NCBI RefSeq assembly: GCF_013409205.1
Contig: NZ_JACCAE010000001.1
Coordinates: 682,001-746,000 of the forward strand
Direction of reading: 5' to 3'
DNA length: 64,000 bases
Origin: Janibacter cremeus
GTDB taxonomy: Bacteria > Actinomycetota > Actinomycetes > Actinomycetales > Dermatophilaceae
The position numbers and the translations under genes were made by a program. The stretch's first letter is position 1. Each line of letters opens with the position of its first letter. Below are positions 38,999 through 48,217 of this stretch, piece after piece. The notes beneath the pieces were generated by a model. That model searched no databases, was not told the DNA's origin, and was given only the letters and a program-made list of their open reading frames with translations.

Positions 38999-40498
38999 AT
39001 GACCAACTTGGCCAGCAACCTCGTTGCGACCGCCCAGGCACACCCCGACCAGGTGGCCATCAAGCTCGACGACGCGGAACTGACCTGGCAGCAGCTGCAC
39101 GGCATGGCCGCCAGGGCCGCCGGCGCCATGCGCGCCGCCGGTCTGGAGCCGGGCGACCGTGTCGCGCTGATCCTGCCGAACATCCCCGCCTTCCCGGTGC
39201 TCTTCTACGGCGCCCTGCTGGCCGGCGGCACCGTCGTGCCGATGAACCCGCTGCTGAAGGCCCAGGAGATCGAGTACTTCTTCACCGACTCCGGTGCGAA
39301 GTTCGCCTTCGCGTGGGGCGACTTCCTCGGCGAGGCGCAGGGCGGCGCGGAGGGGACCTCGACGAAGGTGATCGCCTCCGGCCCCGTCGGCCCGAGCGAG
39401 GAGGACCTGCCCGCGGGTGAGCCACTCGCCGCGCCGGTCGAGCGCGACGACGAGGACACCGCGGTCATCCTCTACACCTCGGGCACGACCGGCCGGCCCA
39501 AGGGCGCGGAGCTGACGCACCGGAACCTCCACCTGAATGCGCAGCGCTCCGCGCACGACATCATCGGCATCACCTCCGACGACGTCGTCATGGGCTGTCT
39601 GCCGCTCTTCCATGTCTTCGGTCTGACCTGCGGCCTCAACGCCGCGACTCTCACCGGCGCGACCCTCACCCTCGTGCCCCGCTTCGAGCCCGGAAAGGCG
39701 CTGGAGGTCATCGAGCGCGACCAGGTGACGATCTTCGAGGGCGTGCCGACGATGTACGGCGCGATGCTGCACCACCCTGCCGTGGACGCCACCGACATCT
39801 CGAGCCTGCGCACCTGTGTCAGCGGCGGCTCGTCGCTGCCGGAGCAGACCCTCACCGAGTTCGAGGCGAAGTTCAAGGTGCGGCTGCTCGAGGGCTACGG
39901 CCTGTCGGAGACCTCCCCCGTGGCCTCCTTCAACATGCTCGACAAGCCGAGCAAGCCCGGGACGATCGGGCGGGCCATCCCCGGCTGCGAGATGAAGCTC
40001 GTCGATGACAACGGCGACGAGGTCGGCCCCGGCGAGGGCGTCGGTGAGATCGCCATCCGCGGCGACAACATCATGAAGGGCTACTGGAACAAGCCCGAGG
40101 AGACCGCCGCGGCCATCCGCGACGGCTGGTTCTACAGCGGTGACATCGCGAGCGTCGACGATGAGGGGTACTACACCATCGTCGACCGCAAGAAGGACAT
40201 GATCATCCGCGGCGGGATGAACATCTACCCCCGCGAGGTCGAGGAGGTGCTGTACACGCACCCGGACGTGCTCGAGTGCGCTGTGGTCGGAGTGCCGCAC
40301 CCGGAGCTCGGCGAGGACGTCGGGGCAGCGGTGTCCCTGCGCGAGGGCGCCTCGGGTGACGTCGACGAGATCCGGGCCTACGTCAAGGACCGGATCGCGG
40401 CCTACAAGTACCCCCGCCTGGTGTGGGTGCTGGACGAGATCCCCAAGGGCCCGACGGGCAAGATCCTCAAGCGCGAGGTCCAGGCCCCGAGCGCCTGA
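38999..40498 (+). CDS. AMP-forming acyl-CoA ligase (long-chain fatty-acid-CoA ligase type)
   Basis: An adenylate-forming enzyme of 499 residues that activates a carboxylic acid with ATP and CoA. Signature motifs are [16 protein letters not shown] (~residue 160), [10 protein letters not shown] (~300), WFYSGDIAS (~375), [18 protein letters not shown] and the catalytic Lys in PTGKILKRE near the C terminus. An AGGAG lies 7 nt before ATG 38999. Chain length and substrate are not predictable. It is divergent from ligA and convergent with the biotin carboxylase gene. Confidence 0.92.
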   Translation: MTNLASNLVATAQAHPDQVAIKLDDAELTWQQLHGMAARAAGAMRAAGLEPGDRVALILPNIPAFPVLFYGALLAGGTVVPMNPLLKAQEIEYFFTDSGAKFAFAWGDFLGEAQGGAEGTSTKVIASGPVGPSEEDLPAGEPLAAPVERDDEDTAVILYTSGTTGRPKGAELTHRNLHLNAQRSAHDIIGITSDDVVMGCLPLFHVFGLTCGLNAATLTGATLTLVPRFEPGKALEVIERDQVTIFEGVPTMYGAMLHHPAVDATDISSLRTCVSGGSSLPEQTLTEFEAKFKVRLLEGYGLSETSPVASFNMLDKPSKPGTIGRAIPGCEMKLVDDNGDEVGPGEGVGEIAIRGDNIMKGYWNKPEETAAAIRDGWFYSGDIASVDDEGYYTIVDRKKDMIIRGGMNIYPREVEEVLYTHPDVLECAVVGVPHPELGEDVGAAVSLREGASGDVDEIRAYVKDRIAAYKYPRLVWVLDEIPKGPTGKILKREVQAPSA

Positions 40499-40509
40499 AC
40501 CGCGAGGCC

Positions 40510-40584
40510 GTGCCCGAAGGGGCCTCCTGGTGCATCTCGTGGCGGATACCGCCGGTGATGACGCCGGGAGGCCCCTTCGTGCAC
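40510..40584. terminator. Long inverted repeat between acyl-CoA ligase and accC
   Basis: Arms of 18 nt (40510-40527 and 40567-40584) contain a 13-bp perfect stem, CGAAGGGGCCTCC / GGAGGCCCCTTCG, plus GTGC/GCAC outside one mismatch. The 39-nt loop has an inner GGCGG/CCGCC stem. It lies between convergent genes, 11 nt past the ligase stop and 21 nt past the accC stop, and is a likely bidirectional terminator. Confidence 0.7.
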
Positions 40585-40605
40585 GATCCCCGACGCGCGA
40601 TCGAC

Positions 40606-41961
40606 TCAGCGCGGGCCGGTCGAGCGCTCCTCGAACCACGTGGTCGTGACGCCGCCCGCGCGGAAGGCCTCGTCCGCGATCAGCGACAGGTGCAGGTCAC
40701 GTGTGGTCACCACGCCCTCGACGGTGAACTCGGTGAGGGCCTGCTCGGCACGGGCCAGTGCTTCGTCACGGTCCCGACCGTGGACGACCACCTTGGCCAC
40801 CAAGGAGTCGTAGTACGGCACGATCTGCCCACCTGCCACGAATCCGGAATCCACCCTCACCCCGGGACCATTCGGTGAGTCGAATCGGACGAGCTCCCCC
40901 GGCGAGGGGAAGAAGTCCTGCTCCGGGTCCTCGGCGTTGATCCGGAACTCCACGGCAGCGCCGGAGAGCGTGATGTCGTCCTGGGTCACCGACAACGGCT
41001 CCCCTGCGGCGACCCTCAGCTGCTCGGCGACCAGGTCCGTATTCGTCACCATCTCGGTGATCGGGTGCTCCACCTGGATGCGGGTGTTCATCTCGATGAA
41101 GTAGAACGCCTGCCCCTCGACGAGGAACTCCACGGTGCCCGCGCCCTGGTACCCGACCTCGGCGGCCAGGCGGACCGCCGCGCTCGTGATCTCGTCCCGC
41201 AACGTCGCGGCCAGCCCCGGAGCTGGTGCCTCCTCGAGCAGCTTCTGCCGGCGCCGCTGGACCGAGCAGTCCCGCTCGAAGAAGTGGACGACGTTGCCGT
41301 GCGTGTCACCCACGACCTGGACCTCGATGTGCCTGGCGTTCTCGATGCACCGCTCGAGGTAGAGCGAGCCGTCGCCGAAGGAGGCGCTGGCCTCGGCCTG
41401 CGCGGTCGCAACCGCGTCATCGAGCTCGTCGTCGGTCCGCACCACGCGGATGCCTCGGCCGCCACCTCCGGCAGCCGCCTTGATCAGCAGGGGGAAGCCG
41501 ACGTCGGCGGCTGCGGCACGCGCGGCCGCCGCGTCGGCGACGACCCCCGAGCCGGGGACGACGGGGACACCGGCCTGCTCGGCGGTCCGGCGTGCAGCGG
41601 CCTTGTCACCCATCGACTCGATCACCTCGGCCGAGGGACCCACGTAGGTCAGTCCCGCCTCGGTCACACGCCGGGCGAACTCCGGGCGCTCGGCCAGGAA
41701 TCCGTATCCCGGGTGCACGTGGGTGCACCCGGAGTCGCGTGCTGCCTCCAGGACCGCGTCGATGTCCAGGTAGGAGCGACGAGCTGGTGAGGGGCCGATG
41801 CGGCGGGCATCGTCGGCGAGTACCACCCAGCGCGAGTCGGCATCGGCGTCGGAATGCACCGCGACCGCCTCCCAACCACAGGTGTGCGCTGCCCTGATGA
41901 CACGGACCGCGATCTCGCCGCGGTTGGCGACGAGGACCCGTCGGGTGGGTGCGGCGCTCAC
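40606..41961 (-). CDS. accC: Biotin carboxylase (AccC-type) of the Mo-hydroxylase/PxpABC operon
   Basis: Carboxylates biotin on the carrier protein using ATP and bicarbonate. The 451-residue ATP-grasp protein has VLVANRGEIAVRVIRAA at the N terminus, the ATP loop KAAAGGGGRGIR (~residue 160), the catalytic FIEMNTRIQVEHPITE (~285-300), and a C-terminal EFRINAEDP region. It is shorter than fused acyl-CoA carboxylase alpha subunits and lacks its own biotinyl domain. It overlaps the carrier gene by 4 nt. Rather than fatty-acid synthesis, its context ties it to the PxpBC carboxyltransferase-like subunits. Confidence 0.95.
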   Translation of the reverse strand: MSAAPTRRVLVANRGEIAVRVIRAAHTCGWEAVAVHSDADADSRWVVLADDARRIGPSPARRSYLDIDAVLEAARDSGCTHVHPGYGFLAERPEFARRVTEAGLTYVGPSAEVIESMGDKAAARRTAEQAGVPVVPGSGVVADAAAARAAAADVGFPLLIKAAAGGGGRGIRVVRTDDELDDAVATAQAEASASFGDGSLYLERCIENARHIEVQVVGDTHGNVVHFFERDCSVQRRRQKLLEEAPAPGLAATLRDEITSAAVRLAAEVGYQGAGTVEFLVEGQAFYFIEMNTRIQVEHPITEMVTNTDLVAEQLRVAAGEPLSVTQDDITLSGAAVEFRINAEDPEQDFFPSPGELVRFDSPNGPGVRVDSGFVAGGQIVPYYDSLVAKVVVHGRDRDEALARAEQALTEFTVEGVVTTRDLHLSLIADEAFRAGGVTTTWFEERSTGPR

Positions 41962-42191
41962 TCCAGGACCGCCACGTCCTGCCCGACGGACAGCTCGGAC
42001 TCGTCGTCTACCAGGAACTCCTTGATGGTTCCGCCTGCCGTTGCCTTCAGCTCGGTGAAGTTCTTCATCACCTCGATCAGGCCGATCGTCTGGCCCTCGG
42101 TGACCTGGTCGCCGTCGTTGACGTACACCTCCTGGTCCGGGGAGGGGCGACGGTAGAACACTCCGGGGAGCGGAGAGGAGATCGTGGGCAT
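41958..42191 (-). CDS. accB: Biotin carboxyl carrier protein
   Basis: A 77-residue biotinyl domain. The lysine is in LIEVMKNFTEL, where the usual AMKM reads VMKN, a variant often seen in urea-carboxylase-like and oxoprolinase-linked carriers. It starts directly with SSPLPGVFYRRPSPDQ and has no N-terminal Pro/Ala linker, so it is a minimal stand-alone carrier. It lies 46 nt after pxpC, and its stop overlaps the accC start. Confidence 0.93.
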   Translation of the reverse strand: MPTISSPLPGVFYRRPSPDQEVYVNDGDQVTEGQTIGLIEVMKNFTELKATAGGTIKEFLVDDESELSVGQDVAVLE

Positions 42192-42237
42192 CGTGCTTCC
42201 TTTCGACGAGTTTGCGTAGCTGTGCGTGTGGTCGGGC

Positions 42238-43212
42238 TCAGGCCAGTGCCGAACGAATCCGGTCCAACCAACGGGTGCGGTCGGCGCGCGCGGCCAGGGC
42301 CTCGTCGATGCCGACGTCCCGGAACCGGATCGTGTCGCCCGTCTTGGCCTGTCCGAACAGGTCCCGGTCGACAGAGATGACCGTGGCGATCGTGACGTAA
42401 CCACCACCGGTGACCGCGTCGCCGAGGAGGACGATCGGCTCGTCCCCACCCGGTACCTGGATCGAGCCCAGCGGGTAGCCGAGGTCGACCACGTTCGCCG
42501 GATCGCTGCCCGCCCCGAAGGGTTGCTCGCGCTCGACGAAGTCGAGCGTGCCGCCGCGCAGCCGGTACCCGACCCTGTCCGCGTCCTTGGTGATCCGCCA
42601 CGGGGTGCCCAAGAAGGACTCGAGTGCGTTCTCCGTGAGCCGGTAGGAGCACAACCCGACGACGGCCCTGACCTCGACGTCGGAGGGGAACTGCGGCACC
42701 AGGTCGTCGGGGACGACAGCGCCTTGCGTCCCTCCCGAAGCATCACCCAGCGGGAGGACGTCACCATCGGTCAGGGTGCGACCCTCGTGGCCACCGAGCC
42801 CGATCAGGGTGTAGGTCGAGCGCGATCCCAGGTACTCCGGTACGGCGACGCCGCCGGAGACCGCGATGTACGGGCGGGCACCCGTGGTGATCATCCCGAA
42901 TGCCAGTACGTCGCCACTGGTGACCCTGGTGCTCGCCCACATCGGAACCGGTTCGCCGTTGAGCGTGACGGCGGCGTCCCCACCGGTCACCGCGACGATC
43001 CGCTCGTCGGTGAACTCCAGCGTCGGTCCGATGTACGTGGCCTCCAGGGCGGCGGCGCCCTCGGGGTTGCCCACGAGGAGGTTGGCGACCCGGAAGGAGA
43101 ACTGGTCCATCGCACCGGAGGGCGGCATGCCGATGGCATACCGGCCCGTGCGGCCGAGGTCCTGGACGGTCGTCGACAGTCCACCCGAGACGACTCTCAC
43201 CTGTGCACTCAT
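42238..43212 (-). CDS. pxpC: 5-oxoprolinase subunit C family protein (biotin-dependent carboxyltransferase-like)
   Basis: A 324-residue CT_A/KipA family protein, homologous to part of the urea amidolyase carboxyltransferase domain. Signatures are GGLSTTVQDLGRTGRYAIGMPPSGAMDQFSFR (residues ~9-40, read in pieces), the SGGVAVPEYLGSRSTY segment (~120-135), and a C-terminal VTGGGYVTIATVISVDRD. With PxpB it forms the PxpBC complex. It overlaps pxpB by 4 nt. The native substrate may be a lactam other than 5-oxoproline, given the operon content. Confidence 0.92.
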   Translation of the reverse strand: MSAQVRVVSGGLSTTVQDLGRTGRYAIGMPPSGAMDQFSFRVANLLVGNPEGAAALEATYIGPTLEFTDERIVAVTGGDAAVTLNGEPVPMWASTRVTSGDVLAFGMITTGARPYIAVSGGVAVPEYLGSRSTYTLIGLGGHEGRTLTDGDVLPLGDASGGTQGAVVPDDLVPQFPSDVEVRAVVGLCSYRLTENALESFLGTPWRITKDADRVGYRLRGGTLDFVEREQPFGAGSDPANVVDLGYPLGSIQVPGGDEPIVLLGDAVTGGGYVTIATVISVDRDLFGQAKTGDTIRFRDVGIDEALAARADRTRWLDRIRSALA

Positions 43213-44108
43213 CGGTACAGCACCTCCAGCAGACGGTCGTTGACTCCTTGTGGGTCGTCGAGGAAGGCTGCGGGCGAGAACTCGACGTCGTGCTGGCGAT
43301 ACCGGAACGTCCCTGCCTCCACCTCCCTGCGGGTGTCGTCGAACTCCGCGCGGTCCACGGATCGGTACCTCAGGATGTCGCCCGCCCTCGGGAAGACGAT
43401 GGAGTGGTCGAAGTCCGGGTGGTCCTGGCGCACGTTGAGCACCGGCGTGGCAGACATCCCGTACAGCTGGTATCCGCCGGCGCCCTGGACCGGGTAGACC
43501 ACCGAGAAGGCACCACCGATCCCGAAGGCCCGTTCCGGGGTGAAGGTCCGGGGACGCACGTACTTGGGGACCTGCACCTGCCGTTCCCTCGGCTCGAGCT
43601 GGTAGCAGAACGGCAGACCCGGGACGAAGCCGAGCATCGTCACGATCCACGGGTTCCCGGCCAGGTGCTCGATGAAGGCCTCGACGCTGTCGAAGCCGTT
43701 GGTGCGGGCGCCGTACTCCAGGTCGGTCGACTCCGGGTCCTGGTGCCGGTCGCGGAAGCGCATCATCGCCTCGTGCGTCCAGGGATCGTTGTAGAGCACC
43801 GGCACGTCCACCACGCGGGTCTGCAGCGTGAAGCCCTCGGGCACCTCCTGGAAGCGCCCTTCGAGATCCTTCAGCAGCCCCATGAGTTCCGCCGGGGGCA
43901 CGACGTCGGGGTCGAACCGCACGAGGTAGGACGCATTGGAGGGACAGATGTCGACCAGGCCCGACATCTGCCTGTTCTCCAGCTCCTGGGTGATGAGTGT
44001 GGCCTTGATGTTGGCCTCCATGCTCATCTCCTCGGCGATCTCGACGAAGATGAACTCGTCTCCCCCGTGCTCGTAGCGCGCGGGGGGCAGCTGCACCGGT
44101 TGGCTCAT
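43209..44108 (-). CDS. pxpB: 5-oxoprolinase subunit B family protein
   Basis: A 299-residue CT_C_D/KipI family protein, the partner of PxpC. It shows the conserved GFVPGLPFCYQLEP, the preceding AFIEHLAGNPWIVTML, and the FGIGGAFSVVYPVQGAGGYQ segment of the allophanate hydrolase subunit 1 family. An AGGAGGG lies just upstream of ATG 44108. It overlaps pxpA by 4 nt and pxpC by 4 nt, so translation of the three should be coupled. Confidence 0.92.
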   Translation of the reverse strand: MSQPVQLPPARYEHGGDEFIFVEIAEEMSMEANIKATLITQELENRQMSGLVDICPSNASYLVRFDPDVVPPAELMGLLKDLEGRFQEVPEGFTLQTRVVDVPVLYNDPWTHEAMMRFRDRHQDPESTDLEYGARTNGFDSVEAFIEHLAGNPWIVTMLGFVPGLPFCYQLEPRERQVQVPKYVRPRTFTPERAFGIGGAFSVVYPVQGAGGYQLYGMSATPVLNVRQDHPDFDHSIVFPRAGDILRYRSVDRAEFDDTRREVEAGTFRYRQHDVEFSPAAFLDDPQGVNDRLLEVLYR

Positions 44109-44884
44109 GAACCCTCCTGGTCGATGTGGTGGAGGGACCGGATCGTCCACCCCTTGCTCGTGATGCGATCGACGACCGCGTGGGCGTTGTCGACGGCCCC
44201 GGGACGGTCCGAGTGCAGGCAGATCGTGTCCGCCCGGATCGAGGACTCGACACCGTTGACCGAACGGATTCGGCCGTCGAGGATGTCGGCGACCTGGTCG
44301 GCACACCACTGTGGGTCACGACGCTGGTTCTTCGGGTCGATGATGATGTGGCCGTCATCGGTGTACTCCAGGTCGGCAAAGGCCTCGGCTGCCACCTTGT
44401 GGCCACGCTCGCGCTGGCGCTCGGCACAGTGCCCGGCCTCGAGCACCATCAGGAGCGACGCGTCCATCTGGGCGACGGCATCGGCCACGGCGTCCGCCGC
44501 GTCGTCGTCCTTCATCAGCAGCCCATAGAGGCTGCCGTGGGGTTTGACGTGGCGAAGGGGGACCCCCAGCTGGTCGGCGAAGGCGCGCAAGGCACCCGTC
44601 TGGTACAGCACCGCCTGCGCTGCCTCTGCCGGGGAGAAGGCCATCGCCCGGCGCCCGAAGCCGGTGAGGTCGGGGAATCCCGGGTGCGCGCCCAGCCCGA
44701 TCTCGTGCTCCTTGGCGAGCGTGACCGAGGTGGACATCGTCGCCGGGTCGCCGGCGTGCCACCCGCAGGCGACGTTGATCGAGGAGATCAACGGGGCCAG
44801 CGACTCATCGGCGCCCAGGGTCCACCGACCGAAGCTCTCACCACCATCCGCATTGAGATCGATGAGTTTCGTACTGGCACTCAT
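44105..44884 (-). CDS. pxpA: 5-oxoprolinase subunit A (LamB/YcsF family)
   Basis: The catalytic or activating third subunit of PxpABC, a 259-residue LamB/YcsF TIM-barrel protein. Signatures are IDLNADGGESFG at the N terminus, NVACGWHAGDP, GAHPGFPD and the VKPHGSLYG segment. In E. coli and B. subtilis, PxpABC opens 5-oxoproline with ATP. Here the extra biotin carboxylase and carrier support a carboxylation-based mechanism for lactam opening, as in urea amidolyase. The gene starts 43 nt after the FAD-subunit stop. Confidence 0.93.
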   Translation of the reverse strand: MSASTKLIDLNADGGESFGRWTLGADESLAPLISSINVACGWHAGDPATMSTSVTLAKEHEIGLGAHPGFPDLTGFGRRAMAFSPAEAAQAVLYQTGALRAFADQLGVPLRHVKPHGSLYGLLMKDDDAADAVADAVAQMDASLLMVLEAGHCAERQRERGHKVAAEAFADLEYTDDGHIIIDPKNQRRDPQWCADQVADILDGRIRSVNGVESSIRADTICLHSDRPGAVDNAHAVVDRITSKGWTIRSLHHIDQEGS

Positions 44885-44927
44885 GCACACGCTCCTGTCG
44901 TGACGATTCCGGGACGGTCGCTTCTCC

Positions 44928-45788
44928 TCATCCACCCACTCCTGCGGCTGCGGTGACCGCTCTGCCTGCGAGGACTCCCGCGAGGTGGCGGCGGTACTCG
45001 GCCGTGCCCGCGGCGTCGACTGCCGGGGAGGTCCCCTCACCAGCACGCGCTGCCGCATCGTGCAGTGCGCCTTGTTGGAGCGGCGCTCCCCTCAGGGCTG
45101 CTTCGGCCGCCTCGGCCCGCAGCGGGGTCTGCCCCATGTTGGCCATCCCGAGACGCGCCCGGGCGACGGCACCGTCCTCGACCTGCACCGCCGCCGCCAC
45201 GGCGACGATGCACCAGGACTGGGCCACCTGCGCAAACTTCTCGTAGTGCATCCCCCACCCGGTGTGCTTGGGCACCCGGACCGCGGTCACCACCTCCCCT
45301 TCGTCCAACGCAGTGGTGAAGGGGCCGTGGAAGAACTCGGCCGCAGGCACGGTCCGCGCACCGGCGGGCCCGCTGATCTCGATCGCCCCGTCGAGGGCGA
45401 GCACGGCGGGTGCGATGTCACCGGCCGGGTCGGCGTGGGCCAGGGAGCCGCCGATGGTCCCCCGGTACCTGATCTGCGGATCCCCCACCGAGGCAGCTGC
45501 CTGTCCCAGGACCCCGGCGTGCGCGGCGACGAGCGGGTCGTGGGCCACGGTGTGGTGGGTGGTCATGGCACCGATGACGAGGTGATCGCCCTCCTCGCGC
45601 ACCTGCTTCAGCTCGGGGACCCGACGCAGGTCGACGAGCAGGTCCGGGTCGGCCATCCGCATCCGCAGCACCGGCATCAGCGACTGCCCACCACCCATGA
45701 TGGTGGCCTCGCCCCCGCCGTCGGCGAGGCTGCGCACCACCTCCTCGATGCTGGTGGGTGAGGTGTACTCGAAGTCCACGGGCCTCAT
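44928..45788 (-). CDS. FAD-binding subunit of a molybdenum hydroxylase (CoxM-like)
   Basis: A 286-residue medium subunit of the xanthine dehydrogenase/CO dehydrogenase superfamily. The FAD site is IMGGGQSLMPVLRMRMADPD (~residue 29-48), followed by ASVGDPQIRYRGTIGGSLAHADPAGD (~95-120, read in pieces) and a CO_deh_flav_C tail. It passes electrons from the 2Fe-2S subunit to FAD and on to an external acceptor. It overlaps the large subunit gene by 4 nt. Confidence 0.93.
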   Translation of the reverse strand: MRPVDFEYTSPTSIEEVVRSLADGGGEATIMGGGQSLMPVLRMRMADPDLLVDLRRVPELKQVREEGDHLVIGAMTTHHTVAHDPLVAAHAGVLGQAAASVGDPQIRYRGTIGGSLAHADPAGDIAPAVLALDGAIEISGPAGARTVPAAEFFHGPFTTALDEGEVVTAVRVPKHTGWGMHYEKFAQVAQSWCIVAVAAAVQVEDGAVARARLGMANMGQTPLRAEAAEAALRGAPLQQGALHDAAARAGEGTSPAVDAAGTAEYRRHLAGVLAGRAVTAAAGVGG

Positions 45789-48217
45789 GCCGTCACCTGT
45801 CCCTCGGTCGCGCGTGCGGATGCCTCGTGGATCGCGGTCCACACCTTCAGTGGTGTGCACGGCATCGTGATGTCGGTGACTCCGAGCGGTCGCAGCGCGT
45901 CCAGGACACCGTTGACGATGGCCGGGGGTGCCGCCGTGGTTCCTGTCTCGCCGACCGCCTTGACGCCCAGCGTGTTGGTGGTCGCCTCGGTCACCGTGGT
46001 GTCCGTGCGATAACGCAGGACGTCGGGAGCGGCGGGGACGAGATAGTCGGCCAGGGTGCCGCTGGTCAGCTGCCCCTCGTCCGAGTACTGGATCTCCTCG
46101 TACAGCGCCTGCGCGATGCCCTGCGTCAGTCCGCCGTGCACCTGACCGTCGACGATCATCGGGTTGACGATGACGCCCACGTCCTGGACGCAGACGTAGT
46201 CGCGGACCCTCACCCGGCCGGTCTGCGTGTCGACCTCGACGGCCGCCAGGTGGGTCCCCGTCGGGTAGGAGAAGTTCTCCGGGTCGAAAGTGAAGTCCGC
46301 ATCGAGGTTCGGCTCCAGCCCGTCCGGGAGGTCGTGCGCGAGCCACGTGCTGAGCATGATCTCCTGGATCGTCACCCCGCTGGTCGTGCCCTTGACCGAG
46401 AACTTCCCCCCGACGAACTCGAGGTCGTCGGCGCTGGCCTCGAGCAGGTGGGCGGCGATCGGCCTCGCCTTTTCCACGACCTTGCGGGCCGCCCCGACGA
46501 TGGCCATCCCACCGACGACCAGCGAGCGGGACCCGTAGGTGTCCATGCCCTTGTGCGAGGACGCGGTGTCGCCGCTGATCAGGATGATGTCGTCGAAGGG
46601 GATGCCCAGCTCGTCAGCGACGATCTGGGAGAAGGCAGTCGCGTGGCCCTGCCCGTGCGAGGTGGTGCCCACCACGACCTCGACCTTGCCCGTCGGCAGC
46701 ATCCGGACCGTGGAGTGCTCCCACCCGCCGGACCCGTAGTTCAGCCCGCCGAGCACGCGGCTGGGCGCGAGGCCGGACAACTCGACGAAGGTGCACACCC
46801 CGATGCCGAGCTGGACCGGATCCTTCGCCTCACGGCGCCGCTGCTGCTCCGCCCGGAGCTCGTCGTACCGGAACATCGCCAGTGCCTTGTCGGTGGCCTG
46901 GTCGTAGTTGCCCGAGTCGTAGGTCAGACCGGCGGCGGTGGCGTACGGGAACTCCTCGGCCCTGATCCAGTTGCGTCGTCGCACCTCGATCGGGTCGAGG
47001 TCCAGCTCGACGGCCAGCTCATCCATCATCCGCTCGATGCCGAAGGTCGCCTCCGGCTTCCCCGCACCGCGGTAGGCATCGGTCATCGTCTTGTTGGTGA
47101 AGACGTCCGTGCAGTGGAAGCTGTAGGCGGGGACCCGGTAGATGCCGTTGAACATGAACCCGCCCAGCAGCGGGATACCTGCGGTGAGGATCCCCAGGTA
47201 GGCACCCATGTCGGCGGTGAGATCCACGTCCAGAGCCGTGATCGTCCCGTCGCGCTTCGCGGCCAGAGTCAGCTCCTGCACCTGGTCCCGGGCGTGGTGC
47301 GAGGACTGCATGGACTCGCTGCGGGTCTCGGTGTACTTGCACGGCAACCGCAGACGCCGGGCAACGAGGAGCACGAGCGCCTCCTCACGGGTGAACTGCA
47401 ACTTGCCGCCGAAGCCCCCACCGACGTCCGGGGCCACGACACGCAGCTCGTGCTCCGCGATGGGCTGGGTCATCGACATGAGGATGCGCACGATGTGCGG
47501 GACCTGGGTCGCCGACCACATCGTCACCTGCTCGGCGTTCGGATCGACCACGATCGAGCGGGGTTCGATGTATGCGGGCGTGATGCGGTTCTGCCGGAGG
47601 GTGCGTCGCACGACGACCTGGTCCGGGTCGGACTCCGCCTCTCGGATCACCGCAGCCGCGTCGCCCCCGGTACCGAGCGTGACCGAGTCCAGCCCCCAGG
47701 TGGCGCACACGTTCGTGCCCAGGTCGGGGTGGACGAGCGGACTTCCCTCCTGCTTCGCCGCCAGTGGATCGACGACCACGGGCAGCTCGTCGTAGTCGAC
47801 GTCGATCAGCTCGAGGGCGTCCTCGGCAGCCTCCTTGGACGTCGCCGCCACGACCGCCACGATGTCGCCGACGTGCTTGACCGCGCCGACGCTCAGCGGG
47901 AAGTACGGCGGCGTCTTCATGTCGTCGCTGACCGTCCACGCCGTCGGCATCGCGCCCTGCTCCGGCAGGTCCTCGCCGGTCCAGACCCCGACGACACCGT
48001 GGGCCCGAGCTGCCTCCGCGGTGTCCAGGCTCGTGATCGTCGCATGCGCCACCGGAGAACGGAGCACCGACAGGTGCACCATCCCCGGCAGGGTCATGTC
48101 ATCGGTCCAGCGGGTCCGACCGGTCAGGGCCCGCTCGTCCTCGCGGCGCAGTCGCGCGCGGCCGATCTCGGGTCGCTGCTCGTCCTCGGCCACGGTCGGA
48201 TCGGATGTCGTGGTCAT
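45785..48217 (-). CDS. Molybdopterin-binding large subunit of a molybdenum hydroxylase (CoxL form II-like)
   Basis: This 810-residue catalytic subunit carries the Mo-cytosine dinucleotide cofactor. The N-terminal a/b hammerhead ends near residue 160, and GGGFGGKLQFTRE lies at ~260-272. The active-site loop reads TDAYRGAGKPE (~residue 375), and the catalytic base Glu is in AVGETGTTAAP (~residue 755). AYRGAGR/K marks form II large subunits. True CO dehydrogenase has AYRCSFR, so CO oxidation is not expected. Form II enzymes hydroxylate heterocycles or aldehydes. It overlaps the 2Fe-2S subunit gene by 4 nt. Confidence 0.94.
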   Translation of the reverse strand: MTTTSDPTVAEDEQRPEIGRARLRREDERALTGRTRWTDDMTLPGMVHLSVLRSPVAHATITSLDTAEAARAHGVVGVWTGEDLPEQGAMPTAWTVSDDMKTPPYFPLSVGAVKHVGDIVAVVAATSKEAAEDALELIDVDYDELPVVVDPLAAKQEGSPLVHPDLGTNVCATWGLDSVTLGTGGDAAAVIREAESDPDQVVVRRTLRQNRITPAYIEPRSIVVDPNAEQVTMWSATQVPHIVRILMSMTQPIAEHELRVVAPDVGGGFGGKLQFTREEALVLLVARRLRLPCKYTETRSESMQSSHHARDQVQELTLAAKRDGTITALDVDLTADMGAYLGILTAGIPLLGGFMFNGIYRVPAYSFHCTDVFTNKTMTDAYRGAGKPEATFGIERMMDELAVELDLDPIEVRRRNWIRAEEFPYATAAGLTYDSGNYDQATDKALAMFRYDELRAEQQRRREAKDPVQLGIGVCTFVELSGLAPSRVLGGLNYGSGGWEHSTVRMLPTGKVEVVVGTTSHGQGHATAFSQIVADELGIPFDDIILISGDTASSHKGMDTYGSRSLVVGGMAIVGAARKVVEKARPIAAHLLEASADDLEFVGGKFSVKGTTSGVTIQEIMLSTWLAHDLPDGLEPNLDADFTFDPENFSYPTGTHLAAVEVDTQTGRVRVRDYVCVQDVGVIVNPMIVDGQVHGGLTQGIAQALYEEIQYSDEGQLTSGTLADYLVPAAPDVLRYRTDTTVTEATTNTLGVKAVGETGTTAAPPAIVNGVLDALRPLGVTDITMPCTPLKVWTAIHEASARATEGQVTA

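Noticed and set aside
44105..45788. Possibility that the Mo hydroxylase is a true aerobic CO dehydrogenase
   Set aside because: The large subunit loop is AYRGAGK, not AYRCSFR, and the gene order is S-L-M with no coxD/coxE-type maturation genes in view.
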